This document shows positions 55,954 through 64,000 of a stretch of 64,000 nucleotides of DNA, piece after piece. The position numbers and the translations under genes are program-made. The stretch comes from an uncultured Carboxylicivirga sp. (lineage in GTDB: Bacteria > Bacteroidota > Bacteroidia > Bacteroidales > Marinilabiliaceae): NCBI GenBank assembly GCA_947491945.1, contig CANLLN010000001.1, positions 406,209 to 470,208 on the forward strand. Direction: 5' to 3'. Under the pieces are notes generated by a model that worked only from the letters and a program-made list of their open reading frames with translations, was not told the DNA's origin and searched no databases. Each line of letters starts with the position of its first letter. Position 1 is the stretch's first letter.

Positions 55954-56280
55954 TTATGCTATTTGTTCTTCCGATTCGAAGATGTCAAACACATTGTCGA
56001 GTTTCATCAATTTTAACAGGCTCAGTACATCTGGTTTAATACAGCACAGCTGGAAGCTGCCATTGTTTTGTCGGGCTGTTTTAAGGGCACTGATCAGGGT
56101 GCCGATGCCCGAGCTATCGATAAAGTTAATGTTAGAAAGATTGAGTACCATTTTAGCACCATCGCCCGATATGGCTTGTGTTAAGGCTTCTTTTACCTCT
56201 TGTGCTATGGTGGCCGTTAATCTGTCGGTATCAGCCAGTGAGCCGTACATCACCCCATTCTTTTCTTTAACTTGTAACAT
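55954..56280 (-). CDS. STAS-domain protein (anti-sigma-factor antagonist-like)
   Basis: 108 residues, a single STAS domain. The signature NLSNINFIDSSGIGTLISAL holds D55-S56-S57-G58, where the Ser is phosphorylated by a switch kinase in SpoIIAA-type proteins. Partner-switching signalling is likely. No anti-sigma kinase or PP2C phosphatase is nearby, but an Hpt protein gene precedes it by 11 bp. Confidence 0.85.
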   Translation of the reverse strand: MLQVKEKNGVMYGSLADTDRLTATIAQEVKEALTQAISGDGAKMVLNLSNINFIDSSGIGTLISALKTARQNNGSFQLCCIKPDVLSLLKLMKLDNVFDIFESEEQIA

Positions 56281-56291
56281 ATAATCAAATT

Positions 56292-56756
56292 TTAATTCTC
56301 TAATACTTTTTGTAATTCCGCCACGGCCGCATCGCAGCTTTGGTTAATGTGCTCAATAATTGATTTTACGGTTTCTTCATTTTTATGATCATTTAGCCAT
56401 ATCCTGCGTTCTTCAGGGTAGCTGTCAATGCTTTTTTGCAGCTGTACAAGCTCATCATTTTGTAAACCCTTACTGTTCATGGTATCAATTCTCATAAGTT
56501 TGGCCAGCAGCTCCAGGTTTTTAAGGTCTTTATTGCCCAACTCTTCCATGCCCATTGACATAACCGATGATTTGGCTTTGTGTGCCAGTGCAGCTATCTG
56601 ACTCCAGTCTTTGTTCTCCAGGCCTTCAGCAAAGCCTTCTTTAAACTCCGGAATTTGCTCAATAAATATGTTTATCAGCTCTTTTATCAGTTCCCGGCTG
56701 CCATCGGTAATGCTCTCCAGGTAGCTCAGGTCAATGTGTGTATAGGGGTTTGGCAT
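56292..56756 (-). CDS. Hpt-domain phosphotransfer protein
   Basis: 154 residues. ALAHKAKSSVMSMGM contains H59, the phosphorylatable His of Hpt domains, in a four-helix bundle that occupies most of the protein. It should shuttle phosphate between a hybrid histidine kinase and a response regulator, neither of which is in the window. Pairing with STAS suggests crosstalk of phosphorelay and partner switching. A -7 element TACATTTG is on the minus strand at 56813-56806. Confidence 0.8.
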   Translation of the reverse strand: MPNPYTHIDLSYLESITDGSRELIKELINIFIEQIPEFKEGFAEGLENKDWSQIAALAHKAKSSVMSMGMEELGNKDLKNLELLAKLMRIDTMNSKGLQNDELVQLQKSIDSYPEERRIWLNDHKNEETVKSIIEHINQSCDAAVAELQKVLEN

Positions 56757-56903
56757 ATCACTATAGGTTCAAAAGGTTTTTAAGCATAAATTACAAATTC
56801 ATTAACAAATGTAAGTTTTTTTGGTTGAAAAATATCTTTCAATTCATTATTCTCTCTCTTTGCATTGATATAAATTAGGTGTTTTACCCGATAATTATCA
56901 TGT

Positions 56904-56932
56904 TTTGTCAGGTGATTTATTTCCTACATTTG
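56904..56932 (+). promoter_or_regulatory. Promoter of gcvT
   Basis: TTTG (56904-56907) and TACATTTG (56925-56932), spacing 17 bp, about 78 bp before the gcvT start. No glycine riboswitch motif recognised. Confidence 0.45.
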
Positions 56933-57009
56933 TTCAAGCGGCAAACAGCTTATTGCAGCTTGTTGGTCGGGTAAGTGAAAAGTACAATAGCATAAAAAAT
57001 ATAACAGTG

Positions 57010-58092
57010 ATGAAAAGAACAGCTTTTTTCAAGTTTCATGAGTCTTTAGGAGCAAAACTCGCTCCTTTTGCCGGTTACGAGATGCCGATAGAATATTCAG
57101 GAATTAATAACGAGCATATCACAGTGCGTAATGGTGTGGGTGTATTCGATGTGTCGCACATGGGTGAGTTTTGGGTGAAAGGCCCTAAAGCTTATGAATT
57201 AGTGCAACGAATCACCAGTAACGATTTATCGGTTTTATCCATTGGTCAGGCGCAATACACATGTTTTCCCAATGGGAAAGGAGGTATTGTAGATGACTTT
57301 TTAGTGTATAAGTTCGAAGAAGAGAAATATTTGCTGGTAGTGAATGCGGCCAATATTGATAAGGACTGGGCGTGGGTGACTGCGCAAAACACCATGGGTG
57401 CCGAGTTGGAAAATGCCAGCGATGCCATCTGTCAGTTGGCCATACAGGGACCCAAAGCCGAAGCTGTTCTGCAAAAACTGACCGACATCGACCTGTCTGC
57501 CATTCCATATTATCACTTCACTACAGGTTCTTTAGCGGGTGCCGAAGAGGTGATTATTTCCAATACCGGATATACCGGATCAGGTGGTTTTGAGTTGTAT
57601 ATGTATAATGCCGATGCTGAAAAAGTATGGACTGCAATTTTCGAAGCGGGAGCTCCTGAGGGAATTCTCCCCATCGGGTTGGCTGCACGCGACACCTTAC
57701 GTCTTGAAAAGGGATTCTGTCTCTATGGTAATGATATTGATGATACCACATCGCCCATTGAAGCTGGTTTGGGCTGGATTACGAAATTTAATGAGGAGAA
57801 CGACTTTATTGACAAAGCTACTTTCCTGAAACAAAAAGAAGAGGGCGTGAGTCGTCGTTTAAAGGGTTTTGTACTGGAGGACAGAGGTATACCGCGCAAG
57901 GACTATGAAGTAGTAGATGCTAATGATGTGTGCATTGGCCGTGTTACTTCCGGCACCATGTCTCCCATGTTAAAGAAGGGTATTGGTATGGCCTATCTGA
58001 ACAAGGGATACACAAAACTGGATACTGAGATTTTTATTAAAGTGCGTAATCGTAAGCTGAAAGCTAAGGTTGTAAAGATGCCATTTGTGTAA
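57010..58092 (+). CDS. gcvT: Glycine cleavage system T protein (aminomethyltransferase)
   Basis: 360 residues from the ATG at 57010 ([16 protein letters not shown]); an ORF extension to 56905 overlaps the promoter and is rejected. Conserved blocks: [48 protein letters not shown] and the catalytic region [21 protein letters not shown] (as [11 protein letters not shown]). Transfers the methylene unit to tetrahydrofolate. Other gcv genes are elsewhere. The upstream position of serC fits one-carbon/serine metabolism. Confidence 0.95.
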   Translation: MKRTAFFKFHESLGAKLAPFAGYEMPIEYSGINNEHITVRNGVGVFDVSHMGEFWVKGPKAYELVQRITSNDLSVLSIGQAQYTCFPNGKGGIVDDFLVYKFEEEKYLLVVNAANIDKDWAWVTAQNTMGAELENASDAICQLAIQGPKAEAVLQKLTDIDLSAIPYYHFTTGSLAGAEEVIISNTGYTGSGGFELYMYNADAEKVWTAIFEAGAPEGILPIGLAARDTLRLEKGFCLYGNDIDDTTSPIEAGLGWITKFNEENDFIDKATFLKQKEEGVSRRLKGFVLEDRGIPRKDYEVVDANDVCIGRVTSGTMSPMLKKGIGMAYLNKGYTKLDTEIFIKVRNRKLKAKVVKMPFV

Positions 58093-58199
58093 TTCGTTCT
58101 ATTTTTAATGGGTGTTGAAAAGATATTTTTTAATTTTAAACACTCAAACATGAATCATAACCAAAAAGTTTAATTAAGCAGTTCTAAAAATTATTAGAT

Positions 58200-59270
58200 A
58201 TGAAGATTCACAATTTTTCTGCAGGACCATCTATTTTACCTGAGTCAACAATTAAGAACTCTGCCGAGGCAGTATTAAATTTTGCCGGCACAGGCTTATC
58301 TTTATTAGAGGTATCGCACCGCGGTAAAGAATTTGTTGCTGTAATGGACGAAGCAGTTGCATTGTTTAAGGAATTATTGGACATTCCTGCCGGCTACGAA
58401 GTGGTTTTCGTAGGGGGAGGTGCCAGTACACAGTTTTGTATGGTACCCTATAACCTTATGAAGTCAAAGGCAGCGTACCTGAATACCGGTACCTGGGCCA
58501 ATAAAGCACTGAAAGAAGCCAAAGGTTTTGGTGAAGTGGTTGAGGTAGCCTCGTCGAAGGATTCGGTGTATAATCACATTCCTAAAAACTATGTGGTGCC
58601 TTCAGATGCCGATTATTTCCACATCACTACCAACAATACCATCTATGGTACAGAGATAAAGAAAGACTTGGATGTGAATGTGCCGTTGGTGGCCGATATG
58701 TCGTCTGACATTTTCTCGCGCCCGGTGGATATTTCTAAGTACACCTTGATTTATGGTGGGGCACAAAAGAACCTTGCACCGGCAGGTGTTACCTTTGCCA
58801 TCGTTAAGCAGGATGCACTGGGCAAGGTGGATCGTCATATCCCTACGATGCTTGACTATCGCACCCATATCGATGCCGGATCGATGTTTAATACACCTCC
58901 TGTATTCCCCGTTTTCTCAGCATTGCAAACGCTTAAGTGGCTGAAGGAACAAGGTGGTGTGGCTGCCATGGAGAAGCTGAATATCGAAAAAGCTGCTGTG
59001 CTTTATGATGAGATCGATCGTAACCGTTTATTTAAGGCTCCTGTGGCCGATTTGGAAGATCGCTCATTAATGAATATCTGCTTCATTATGAATGATGAAT
59101 ACAAAGAGCTGGAGAAGGAATTCTTTGATTTTGCCACGGCTCGTGGAATGAGTGGTATCAAGGGGCACCGTTCGGTGGGTGGCTTCCGCGCCTCAACTTA
59201 TAACGCTATGCCAAAGTCAAGCGTTCAGGCCCTGGTGGATGCCATGAAAGAATTTGAAGCGAAGCACTAA
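58200..59270 (+). CDS. serC: Phosphoserine aminotransferase
   Basis: 356 residues, fold-type I PLP enzyme. [14 protein letters not shown] at the N-terminus, [22 protein letters not shown], and the PLP-lysine in [13 protein letters not shown]. The C-terminal [20 protein letters not shown] is diagnostic. Makes 3-phosphoserine from 3-phosphohydroxypyruvate. Followed by a hairpin with T-run before serA. Confidence 0.96.
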   Translation: MKIHNFSAGPSILPESTIKNSAEAVLNFAGTGLSLLEVSHRGKEFVAVMDEAVALFKELLDIPAGYEVVFVGGGASTQFCMVPYNLMKSKAAYLNTGTWANKALKEAKGFGEVVEVASSKDSVYNHIPKNYVVPSDADYFHITTNNTIYGTEIKKDLDVNVPLVADMSSDIFSRPVDISKYTLIYGGAQKNLAPAGVTFAIVKQDALGKVDRHIPTMLDYRTHIDAGSMFNTPPVFPVFSALQTLKWLKEQGGVAAMEKLNIEKAAVLYDEIDRNRLFKAPVADLEDRSLMNICFIMNDEYKELEKEFFDFATARGMSGIKGHRSVGGFRASTYNAMPKSSVQALVDAMKEFEAKH

Positions 59271-59276
59271 AATTAT

Positions 59277-59317
59277 AGAGGCTGTCCCGATGAATTTTGG
59301 GTCGCCTCTTTTTTTTT
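59277..59317 (+). terminator. Terminator or attenuator between serC and serA
   Basis: AGAGGC (59277-59282) pairs with GCCTCT (59304-59309), with inner CCC/GGG pairing, followed by eight or more T. It separates two genes of one pathway. Confidence 0.65.
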
Positions 59318-59338
59318 AATCACTTAATGAAAAAAACG

Positions 59339-60262
59339 ATGAAGAAAATACTAATAGCTACCGAGAAACCCTTTGCCAAAGCTGCCATTGATGCCATTAC
59401 ACCGGTGGTGAAAGAGGCAGGTTACGAATTGGCTCTGCTGGAAAAATATACCGAGAAAGCGGCTTTGTTGGAGGCGGTAAAAGATGCCGATGCGCTGATT
59501 GTACGCTCTGATAAAGTGACACGCGAAGTGGTGGAAGCAGCACCTCAGCTGAAGATTGTGGTGCGTGCCGGTGCCGGATTCGATAACCTCGACCTGGCAG
59601 CCTGCACCGATCACGGTATTGTGGCCATGAATACTCCCGGTCAAAACTCCAATGCTGTAGCCGAGTTGGTGCTGGGTATGATGGTGTTTATAGCACGTAA
59701 TGGTTACAATGGCACTGCGGGAACCGAGCTTCGTGGTAAAAAAATCGGTATTCATGCGTACGGCAACGTAGGGCATTATGTTGCTGAAGTTGCTAAGGGT
59801 TTTGGTATGGAAGTTTATGCCTACGATCCGTTTGTAGCTGACGAGAAGATTAAGGCTGCCGGCATTACACCCCTGGCTTCGGTTGAAGAGCTGTATGCAA
59901 GCTGCGACTATGTGTCGTTGCATATACCGGCCAATGAGCACACCAAGCAGTCGATTAATTATGATTTACTGAATAAAATGCCGCAAGGCGCTACGCTGGT
60001 GAATACAGCGCGTAAGGAAGTAATTCATGAAGAAGAAATTCTGAAGTTGATGGCTGATCGCCCTGACTTTACATATATTTCTGACATTGCACCCGATAAT
60101 AAAGCCGAGTTTGAAGCTCAATTTGAAGGACGCTTTTTCTTTACTCCCAAGAAGATGGGTGCCCAAACGGCTGAGGCGAACATTAACGCCGGAGTGGCAG
60201 CTGCCCGACAAATTATCGCATTCCTTGAGAAAGGTGATGAAACCTTTCGGGTAAACAAGTAA
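59339..60262 (+). CDS. serA: D-3-phosphoglycerate dehydrogenase
   Basis: 307 residues from the ATG at 59339 (alternatives 59327 and 59297). D-2-hydroxyacid dehydrogenase fold: VRAGAGFDNLDLAAC, NAD-binding GIHAYGNVGHYVAEVAKGFG and NTARKEVIHEEEI. The usual His/Glu pair region near the C-terminus is DIAPDNKAEF. It is the short form without an ACT regulatory domain, so serine feedback through ACT is absent. First step of serine synthesis, downstream of serC. Confidence 0.92.
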   Translation: MKKILIATEKPFAKAAIDAITPVVKEAGYELALLEKYTEKAALLEAVKDADALIVRSDKVTREVVEAAPQLKIVVRAGAGFDNLDLAACTDHGIVAMNTPGQNSNAVAELVLGMMVFIARNGYNGTAGTELRGKKIGIHAYGNVGHYVAEVAKGFGMEVYAYDPFVADEKIKAAGITPLASVEELYASCDYVSLHIPANEHTKQSINYDLLNKMPQGATLVNTARKEVIHEEEILKLMADRPDFTYISDIAPDNKAEFEAQFEGRFFFTPKKMGAQTAEANINAGVAAARQIIAFLEKGDETFRVNK

Positions 60263-60292
60263 TTGGCTGTAAACGATAAACCAATTTTAAAG

Positions 60293-60325
60293 ATAGCAGG
60301 GTGCCTCGGTACTCTGCTATTTTTT
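60293..60325 (+). terminator. Terminator after serA
   Basis: A 13-bp stem (60293-60305 with 60308-60320, two wobble pairs) followed by TTTTT. Confidence 0.75.
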
Positions 60326-60519
60326 GCCCTTTATGAGCAGGCGTAATACCTGCTTTAAAACAGCAAAAATCATCTCCGACATTGACGAATGTCACCTAAT
60401 TGGGAACTCCTGATTACTTACATTTGTGCCTGAGCGAATGGCTGTGAAAGGCGTGATTGAGCAACCGGCTTGGGCTCAGGACAACAATCCAAAGTTTAAT
60501 CTATCAAAATAACGAGAAG

Positions 60520-61776
60520 ATGGCAATTATCAAACCATTTAAAGGCTTACGACCACCACAAAATATTGCGCAGGATCTGGCTTGCTTACCTTATGATGTA
60601 ATGAATAGCGAGGAGGCAGCGCAGATGGCGGAAGGAAAAGATTGCTCCTTACTACATATTACACGTGCCGAGATCGATTGTCCGGCCGGTACCGATATAC
60701 ACGCTGATGAGGTGTATGAAAAGTCTGTATCCAACTTCAAGGCCTTCCAGGAAAAAGGATGGTTGGCGCAGGACGAGGAAGCCAAATACTATATTTATGC
60801 ACAAACCATGGATGGTTGCACGCAGTATGGTATTGTTGGGGCAGCAGCTTGCGAAGACTATGCCAATGGCGTCATCAAGAAGCATGAGCTGACGCGTCCG
60901 GATAAAGAGGAGGATCGCATGATATTAACACGCTACCTTGATGCTAATATAGAACCTGTATTCTTCTCTTACAAAGCAGTGCCTGAGATCGACGAAATTG
61001 TAGATCATATCGTGAAGCACCAGGCCGCTGATTATGATTTTACTGCCGAAGATGGCTTTGGTCATCACCTATGGGCCATTAACGATGCCGAAACGAATAA
61101 GCGCCTTGAGATGCTTTTTGCCGATAAGGTAGCTGCTACTTATGTGGCGGACGGACATCACCGCACCGCTGCTGCTGCACGCATTGGTGAGGAGAAAAAA
61201 GCCCAGAACCCCAACCATACAGGCAATGAGGAGTATAATTTCTTTATGGCTGTGCATTTTCCCGATAATCAGTTGAAAATTATTGATTACAATCGTGTTG
61301 TTCAGGATCTGAATGGTCTTACTCCTCAGGAGTTACTTACAAAACTGGAAGATGTGTTTGAAGTGGAGTGCATGGGCGAAGAGGAGTATCGTCCGGCCAG
61401 GTTACATGAGTTTAGTATGTACATGGAGGGCAAGTGGTATAAGCTCAATGCCAAGCCGGGAACTTACAATGATGAGGATCCTATTGGCGTATTGGATGTG
61501 ACCATCCTCTCGGATCATGTGCTGGATAAGATGCTGGGTATTGAAGACTTGCGTCGTTCAACACGCATCGATTTCGTAGGTGGAATACGAGGTCTGGGTG
61601 AACTTAAAAAACGCGTAGATAGCGGTAAAATGAAAGTGGCCTTTGCCCTGTATCCGGTATCGATGCAGCAGCTTATTGATATTGCCGACACCGGGAATAT
61701 AATGCCGCCCAAAACTACCTGGTTTGAGCCTAAGTTACGCTCCGGCCTTGTTATTCATAAATTAGAATCAAAATAG
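60520..61776 (+). CDS. DUF1015 family protein
   Basis: 418 residues from the ATG at 60520 (MAIIKPFKGLRPP). Family markers: the N-terminal PFKGLRP, ARE-type LLHITRAEID, YIYAQ, a central ADGHHRTAAAARI and FVGGIRGLGELKKRVDSG near the C-terminus. The HHRTAAA motif is the most conserved and resembles ParB/Srx-type nucleotide-binding GxxRxxA segments. Biochemical function is not settled. In Bacteroidota it often follows serC and serA, as here, hinting at a role tied to serine. Confidence 0.85.
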   Translation: MAIIKPFKGLRPPQNIAQDLACLPYDVMNSEEAAQMAEGKDCSLLHITRAEIDCPAGTDIHADEVYEKSVSNFKAFQEKGWLAQDEEAKYYIYAQTMDGCTQYGIVGAAACEDYANGVIKKHELTRPDKEEDRMILTRYLDANIEPVFFSYKAVPEIDEIVDHIVKHQAADYDFTAEDGFGHHLWAINDAETNKRLEMLFADKVAATYVADGHHRTAAAARIGEEKKAQNPNHTGNEEYNFFMAVHFPDNQLKIIDYNRVVQDLNGLTPQELLTKLEDVFEVECMGEEEYRPARLHEFSMYMEGKWYKLNAKPGTYNDEDPIGVLDVTILSDHVLDKMLGIEDLRRSTRIDFVGGIRGLGELKKRVDSGKMKVAFALYPVSMQQLIDIADTGNIMPPKTTWFEPKLRSGLVIHKLESK

Positions 61777-61850
61777 TCTTTGCCCAATAATCTGAGTTTA
61801 CAGTTAAATAAAACACAGGTTAATAATTCAGACTAGCTAAATATCCGTTT

Positions 61851-61880
61851 AAGCCTCCCTTCAGCAGGAGGCTTTTTTTG
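61851..61880 (+). terminator. Terminator after the DUF1015 gene
   Basis: AAGCCTCC (61851-61858) pairs with GGAGGCTT (61867-61874), then TTTTT. The T-run also supplies the -33 TTTG of the next promoter. Confidence 0.8.
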
Positions 61881-61907
61881 TACTATAAAGGCGGTTGCTT
61901 AAATTTG
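61877..61907 (+). promoter_or_regulatory. Promoter of the YggS-family gene
   Basis: TTTG (61877-61880), 19 bp, TAAATTTG (61900-61907): a full consensus match, with the start codon 20 bp downstream. Confidence 0.55.
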
Positions 61908-61926
61908 TGGTTTAAAATACGAAACA

Positions 61927-62598
61927 ATGTCAATACAAGATAATTTACAAGCCGTTAAAGAACAAGTGAATGATCGGGCCTGCCTGGTGGCGGTGTCTAA
62001 AACCAAACCCAATGCTGATGTGATGGCGGCATATGAGGCTGGTCAGCGTATTTTTGGCGAGAACAAGGTGCAGGAGCTGGTAGCTAAGTACGAAGCGCTA
62101 CCCAAAGATATTGAGTGGCACATGATTGGTCATTTGCAAAGTAATAAGGTGAAATACATAGCACCTTTTGTAAGCCTGATTCATGGAGTAGACTCCGAAA
62201 AACTACTTAAGACCATTAATAAAGAGGGGAGGAAGTGTGGGCGCAGAATTCCCTGCCTGCTGCAGGTGCACATTGCCGAGGAGAGTACCAAATTTGGTTT
62301 TACACAGGCCGAGCTCATGGCGCTGCTCAACCCTACCTTCATAGAAGAGCTGGAGTTTGTAGATCTGCAGGGAGTAATGGGCATGGCTACCTTTACCGAT
62401 GATGAGGCGCAGATAAGGAAGGAGTTCAGGGCACTCAAAGGGGTTTTTGATCACCTGAAGGCCTCAGTATTCGCGAATCGCGATCGTTTCTGTCAGATCA
62501 GTATGGGCATGTCGGGTGATTACCTGATTGCCATTGAGGAAGGAAGTACCATGGTGCGTGTGGGAAGCTCTATTTTTGGTGCTCGTAATTATCATTAA
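61927..62598 (+). CDS. YggS-family pyridoxal-phosphate homeostasis protein
   Basis: 223 residues, alanine-racemase-like TIM barrel without the second domain. PLP lysine in LVAVSKTKPNADV (residue ~27), FGENKVQELVAKYEAL, WHMIGHLQSNKVKYI and the phosphate-binding ISMGMSGDYLIAIEEGSTMVRVGSSIFG, all typical of YggS/PROSC. Buffers free PLP in the cytosol. Single gene with its own promoter. Confidence 0.93.
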   Translation: MSIQDNLQAVKEQVNDRACLVAVSKTKPNADVMAAYEAGQRIFGENKVQELVAKYEALPKDIEWHMIGHLQSNKVKYIAPFVSLIHGVDSEKLLKTINKEGRKCGRRIPCLLQVHIAEESTKFGFTQAELMALLNPTFIEELEFVDLQGVMGMATFTDDEAQIRKEFRALKGVFDHLKASVFANRDRFCQISMGMSGDYLIAIEEGSTMVRVGSSIFGARNYH

Positions 62599-62645
62599 AA
62601 CCATTCTATATAAGCCCAGGCTAAGAATAAAATACAACGGAAGCC

Positions 62646-62674
62646 TTGGTATGGATGACTTTTGTTTATATTTG
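62646..62674 (+). promoter_or_regulatory. Promoter of the dihydroorotate-dehydrogenase-like gene
   Basis: TTG (62646-62648), 18 bp, TATATTTG (62667-62674); start codon 33 bp downstream. Confidence 0.45.
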
Positions 62675-62706
62675 TTCTTATCAAGATTAGAAAAATAATT
62701 ACCCCG

Positions 62707-63693
62707 ATGGCAAATTTAGAAACTAAATATCTGGGTCTTACGCTTAAGAACCCCATAATAGTCAGTAGCTGTGGCCTGACAAACAGTGTTGATAAGATTG
62801 GTGAGCTCGTGGATGCCGGTGCCGGTGCAGTCGTGCTTAAGTCGCTTTTTGAAGAGCAGATTAATCACGAGGTTAATAATATTATTTATAAGGGTTCGGG
62901 TTTTGATTATCCTGAAGCAGTAGATTATGTAAAAGGATATACCCGTGATAATTCTGTTGGAGAGTACTTAAAGCTAATCAAGCAGACCAAAGAAAAATAC
63001 GATATCCCTGTTATTGCCAGTATCAACTGCTACTCGTCGGACGAATGGGTTGATTTTGCGCAGCAGATAGAAGCCGCCGGGGCGGATGCTTTAGAGTTAA
63101 ATGTTTTTGTGCTAAACACCGATAAGAACAGTGAATCAGCTGCTTATGAGCAGCTTTACATTGATGTGATAAGCAATGTGAGCAAAGTTGTAAGTATTCC
63201 CGTGGCTGCCAAGTTAGGACTTTATTTCTCCAACGTGGTAAACGTGGTGAATCGTCTTTCTGTATCCGGTGCCAAAGGGGTGGTGTTGTTTAACCGCTTT
63301 TATGAGCCCGATATTGACATTAATAAGTTGTCCTTAACTGCGGCCGAGGTACTCAGTTCGCCGGCCGATATGCGCAGAACCTTGCGCTGGGTGGCCATCA
63401 CTTCTGATAAAGTGCATAATATCGACATCTCGGCTTCTACCGGGGTGCATGATGGCGAGGCCGTTATTAAGCAGCTGTTGGCGGGTGCTACCAGTGTGCA
63501 AACCTGTTCAGCCGTATATAAAAATGGTCCGGAAATCATCACGGCCATGCTGGCTACCCTTAAGAATTGGATGGATGAAAAAGGCTATACTCATATCGAT
63601 GAATTCAGGGGGCTGATGAATTACGGAAAGATAGAAAACCCTGCCGTATATGAAAGAGCGCAGTTTATGCGGTATTTCTCCTCTTACGAGTAG
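62707..63693 (+). CDS. Dihydroorotate dehydrogenase-like flavoprotein
   Basis: 328 residues from the ATG at 62707 (MANLETKYLGLTLKNPIIV); the ORF extension to 62662 overlaps the promoter. PyrD-type TIM barrel: NPIIVSSCGLTNSVDKI, VLKSLFEEQI, VIASINCYSSDEW, ALELNVF, VAAKLGLYFSN and a C-terminal GATSVQTCSAVYKNGPEII FMN-phosphate region. It diverges from true PyrD in the active-site loop, so it may act on another dihydropyrimidine or related substrate. Not linked to other pyr genes here. Confidence 0.8.
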   Translation: MANLETKYLGLTLKNPIIVSSCGLTNSVDKIGELVDAGAGAVVLKSLFEEQINHEVNNIIYKGSGFDYPEAVDYVKGYTRDNSVGEYLKLIKQTKEKYDIPVIASINCYSSDEWVDFAQQIEAAGADALELNVFVLNTDKNSESAAYEQLYIDVISNVSKVVSIPVAAKLGLYFSNVVNVVNRLSVSGAKGVVLFNRFYEPDIDINKLSLTAAEVLSSPADMRRTLRWVAITSDKVHNIDISASTGVHDGEAVIKQLLAGATSVQTCSAVYKNGPEIITAMLATLKNWMDEKGYTHIDEFRGLMNYGKIENPAVYERAQFMRYFSSYE

Positions 63694-64000
63694 AACTAAA
63701 TGAAACAAAAGATAGGCCCTGCTGATTTTTCAGTGGGGCTTTTTTGATTTATGCACCAGGGAGGTAGTTATAACAAATGATTGGCTAAGTTGAGTTACGG
63801 TTAGAAGCCAACTATTCATAACAAATTATAGTGCTGCTATATATTGTTTTCAGTGTCCCTAGCGGTAATCTGAATGTTGGTGTGTGTTTTTTAAAGTTGA
63901 AGTTCAAACCATTGGTTATCAACACTTATATACTCTATTTAAAAACAAGTTTTTAAGCCACTTTTTCCGTGGAGCCGTTAATATTTTTACCTCTTGGATC
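63694..64000. other. 307-bp region after the last gene
   Basis: Begins with the terminator at 63714-63746; the rest is AT-rich with no ORF, RNA or clear promoter recognised up to the window edge. Confidence 0.5.
63714..63746 (+). terminator. Terminator of the dihydroorotate-dehydrogenase-like gene
   Basis: A stem of about 12 bp (63714-63725 with 63730-63741, a few G-T pairs) and TTTTTT. Confidence 0.7.

Noticed and set aside
56881..57009. Glycine riboswitch before gcvT
   Set aside because: No paired aptamer-like pattern seen; only a promoter is supported.
1..64000. CRISPR arrays, insertion sequences, rRNA genes
   Set aside because: No regularly spaced repeats, transposase motifs or rRNA sequence seen anywhere in the window.

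Overview
The window looks like a chromosomal segment of a Bacteroidota bacterium, most likely order Bacteroidales or Marinilabiliales (inference). The signs are repeated TAnnTTTG -7 promoter elements with almost no Shine-Dalgarno sequences, an UpxY-type antiterminator, a menaquinone (menF-menD-menB) operon, a Bacteroidota-style glycogen cluster, and a tyrosine integrase of the Bacteroidota type.

Positions 1 to about 15,900 are the right-hand part of an integrated mobile element next to tRNA-Ser(UGA); its left end is outside the window. Its backbone is one tight rightward gene run: the C-terminal half of a Strawberry-notch-like helicase polyvalent protein, a protein with an LPD1-type HEWGH metallopeptidase-like domain, a protein with a histone-H1-like Lys/Ser/Thr tail, a P-loop ATPase, and a lysis cassette (membrane/coiled-coil protein, holin, GH108 muramidase). 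Between lysis and integrase sits visibly AT-richer cargo: an unrecognised protein, a large protein with a PD-(D/E)xK nuclease-like motif, and a secreted SH3/trypsin-like protease with a secreted partner. The integrase points left, and three copies of a 16-bp motif lie between it and the tRNA.

The most striking signal is at 6149-6191. The H1-tail gene ends in G_GGA_AAG immediately followed by TAA, and an uninterrupted 10-11 bp hairpin starts 4-5 nt downstream. The -1 frame then runs through a Thr-rich linker without any ATG or GTG into the ATPase. This is the layout of a programmed -1 ribosomal frameshift making a short protein and a long ATPase fusion. The helicase and LPD1 proteins also share a nearly identical 20-residue C-terminal tail.

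From 16 kb on, the window is ordinary chromosome: FKBP isomerase, RsmI-like methyltransferase, BASS transporter, a phosphate pair (PiT transporter and porin) with PHO-box-like repeats upstream, LysE exporter, and menF-menD-menB. Then comes a glycogen operon (debranching enzyme, GT4 synthase, GH57 enzyme, and a giant GT3-GT35 synthase/phosphorylase fusion) divergent from clpB. After that come a small UpxY-epimerase operon, a retropepsin/PDZ protein, guaA, and a ctp-pnuC-nadR-cysE operon. Further right are a SiaB/SiaC signalling pair, a 1028-aa ABC transporter, a S9 peptidase, an Hpt/STAS pair, gcvT, a serC-serA-DUF1015 cluster, a YggS-type PLP protein and a dihydroorotate-dehydrogenase-like protein. 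Intrinsic terminators mark most of the convergent junctions.
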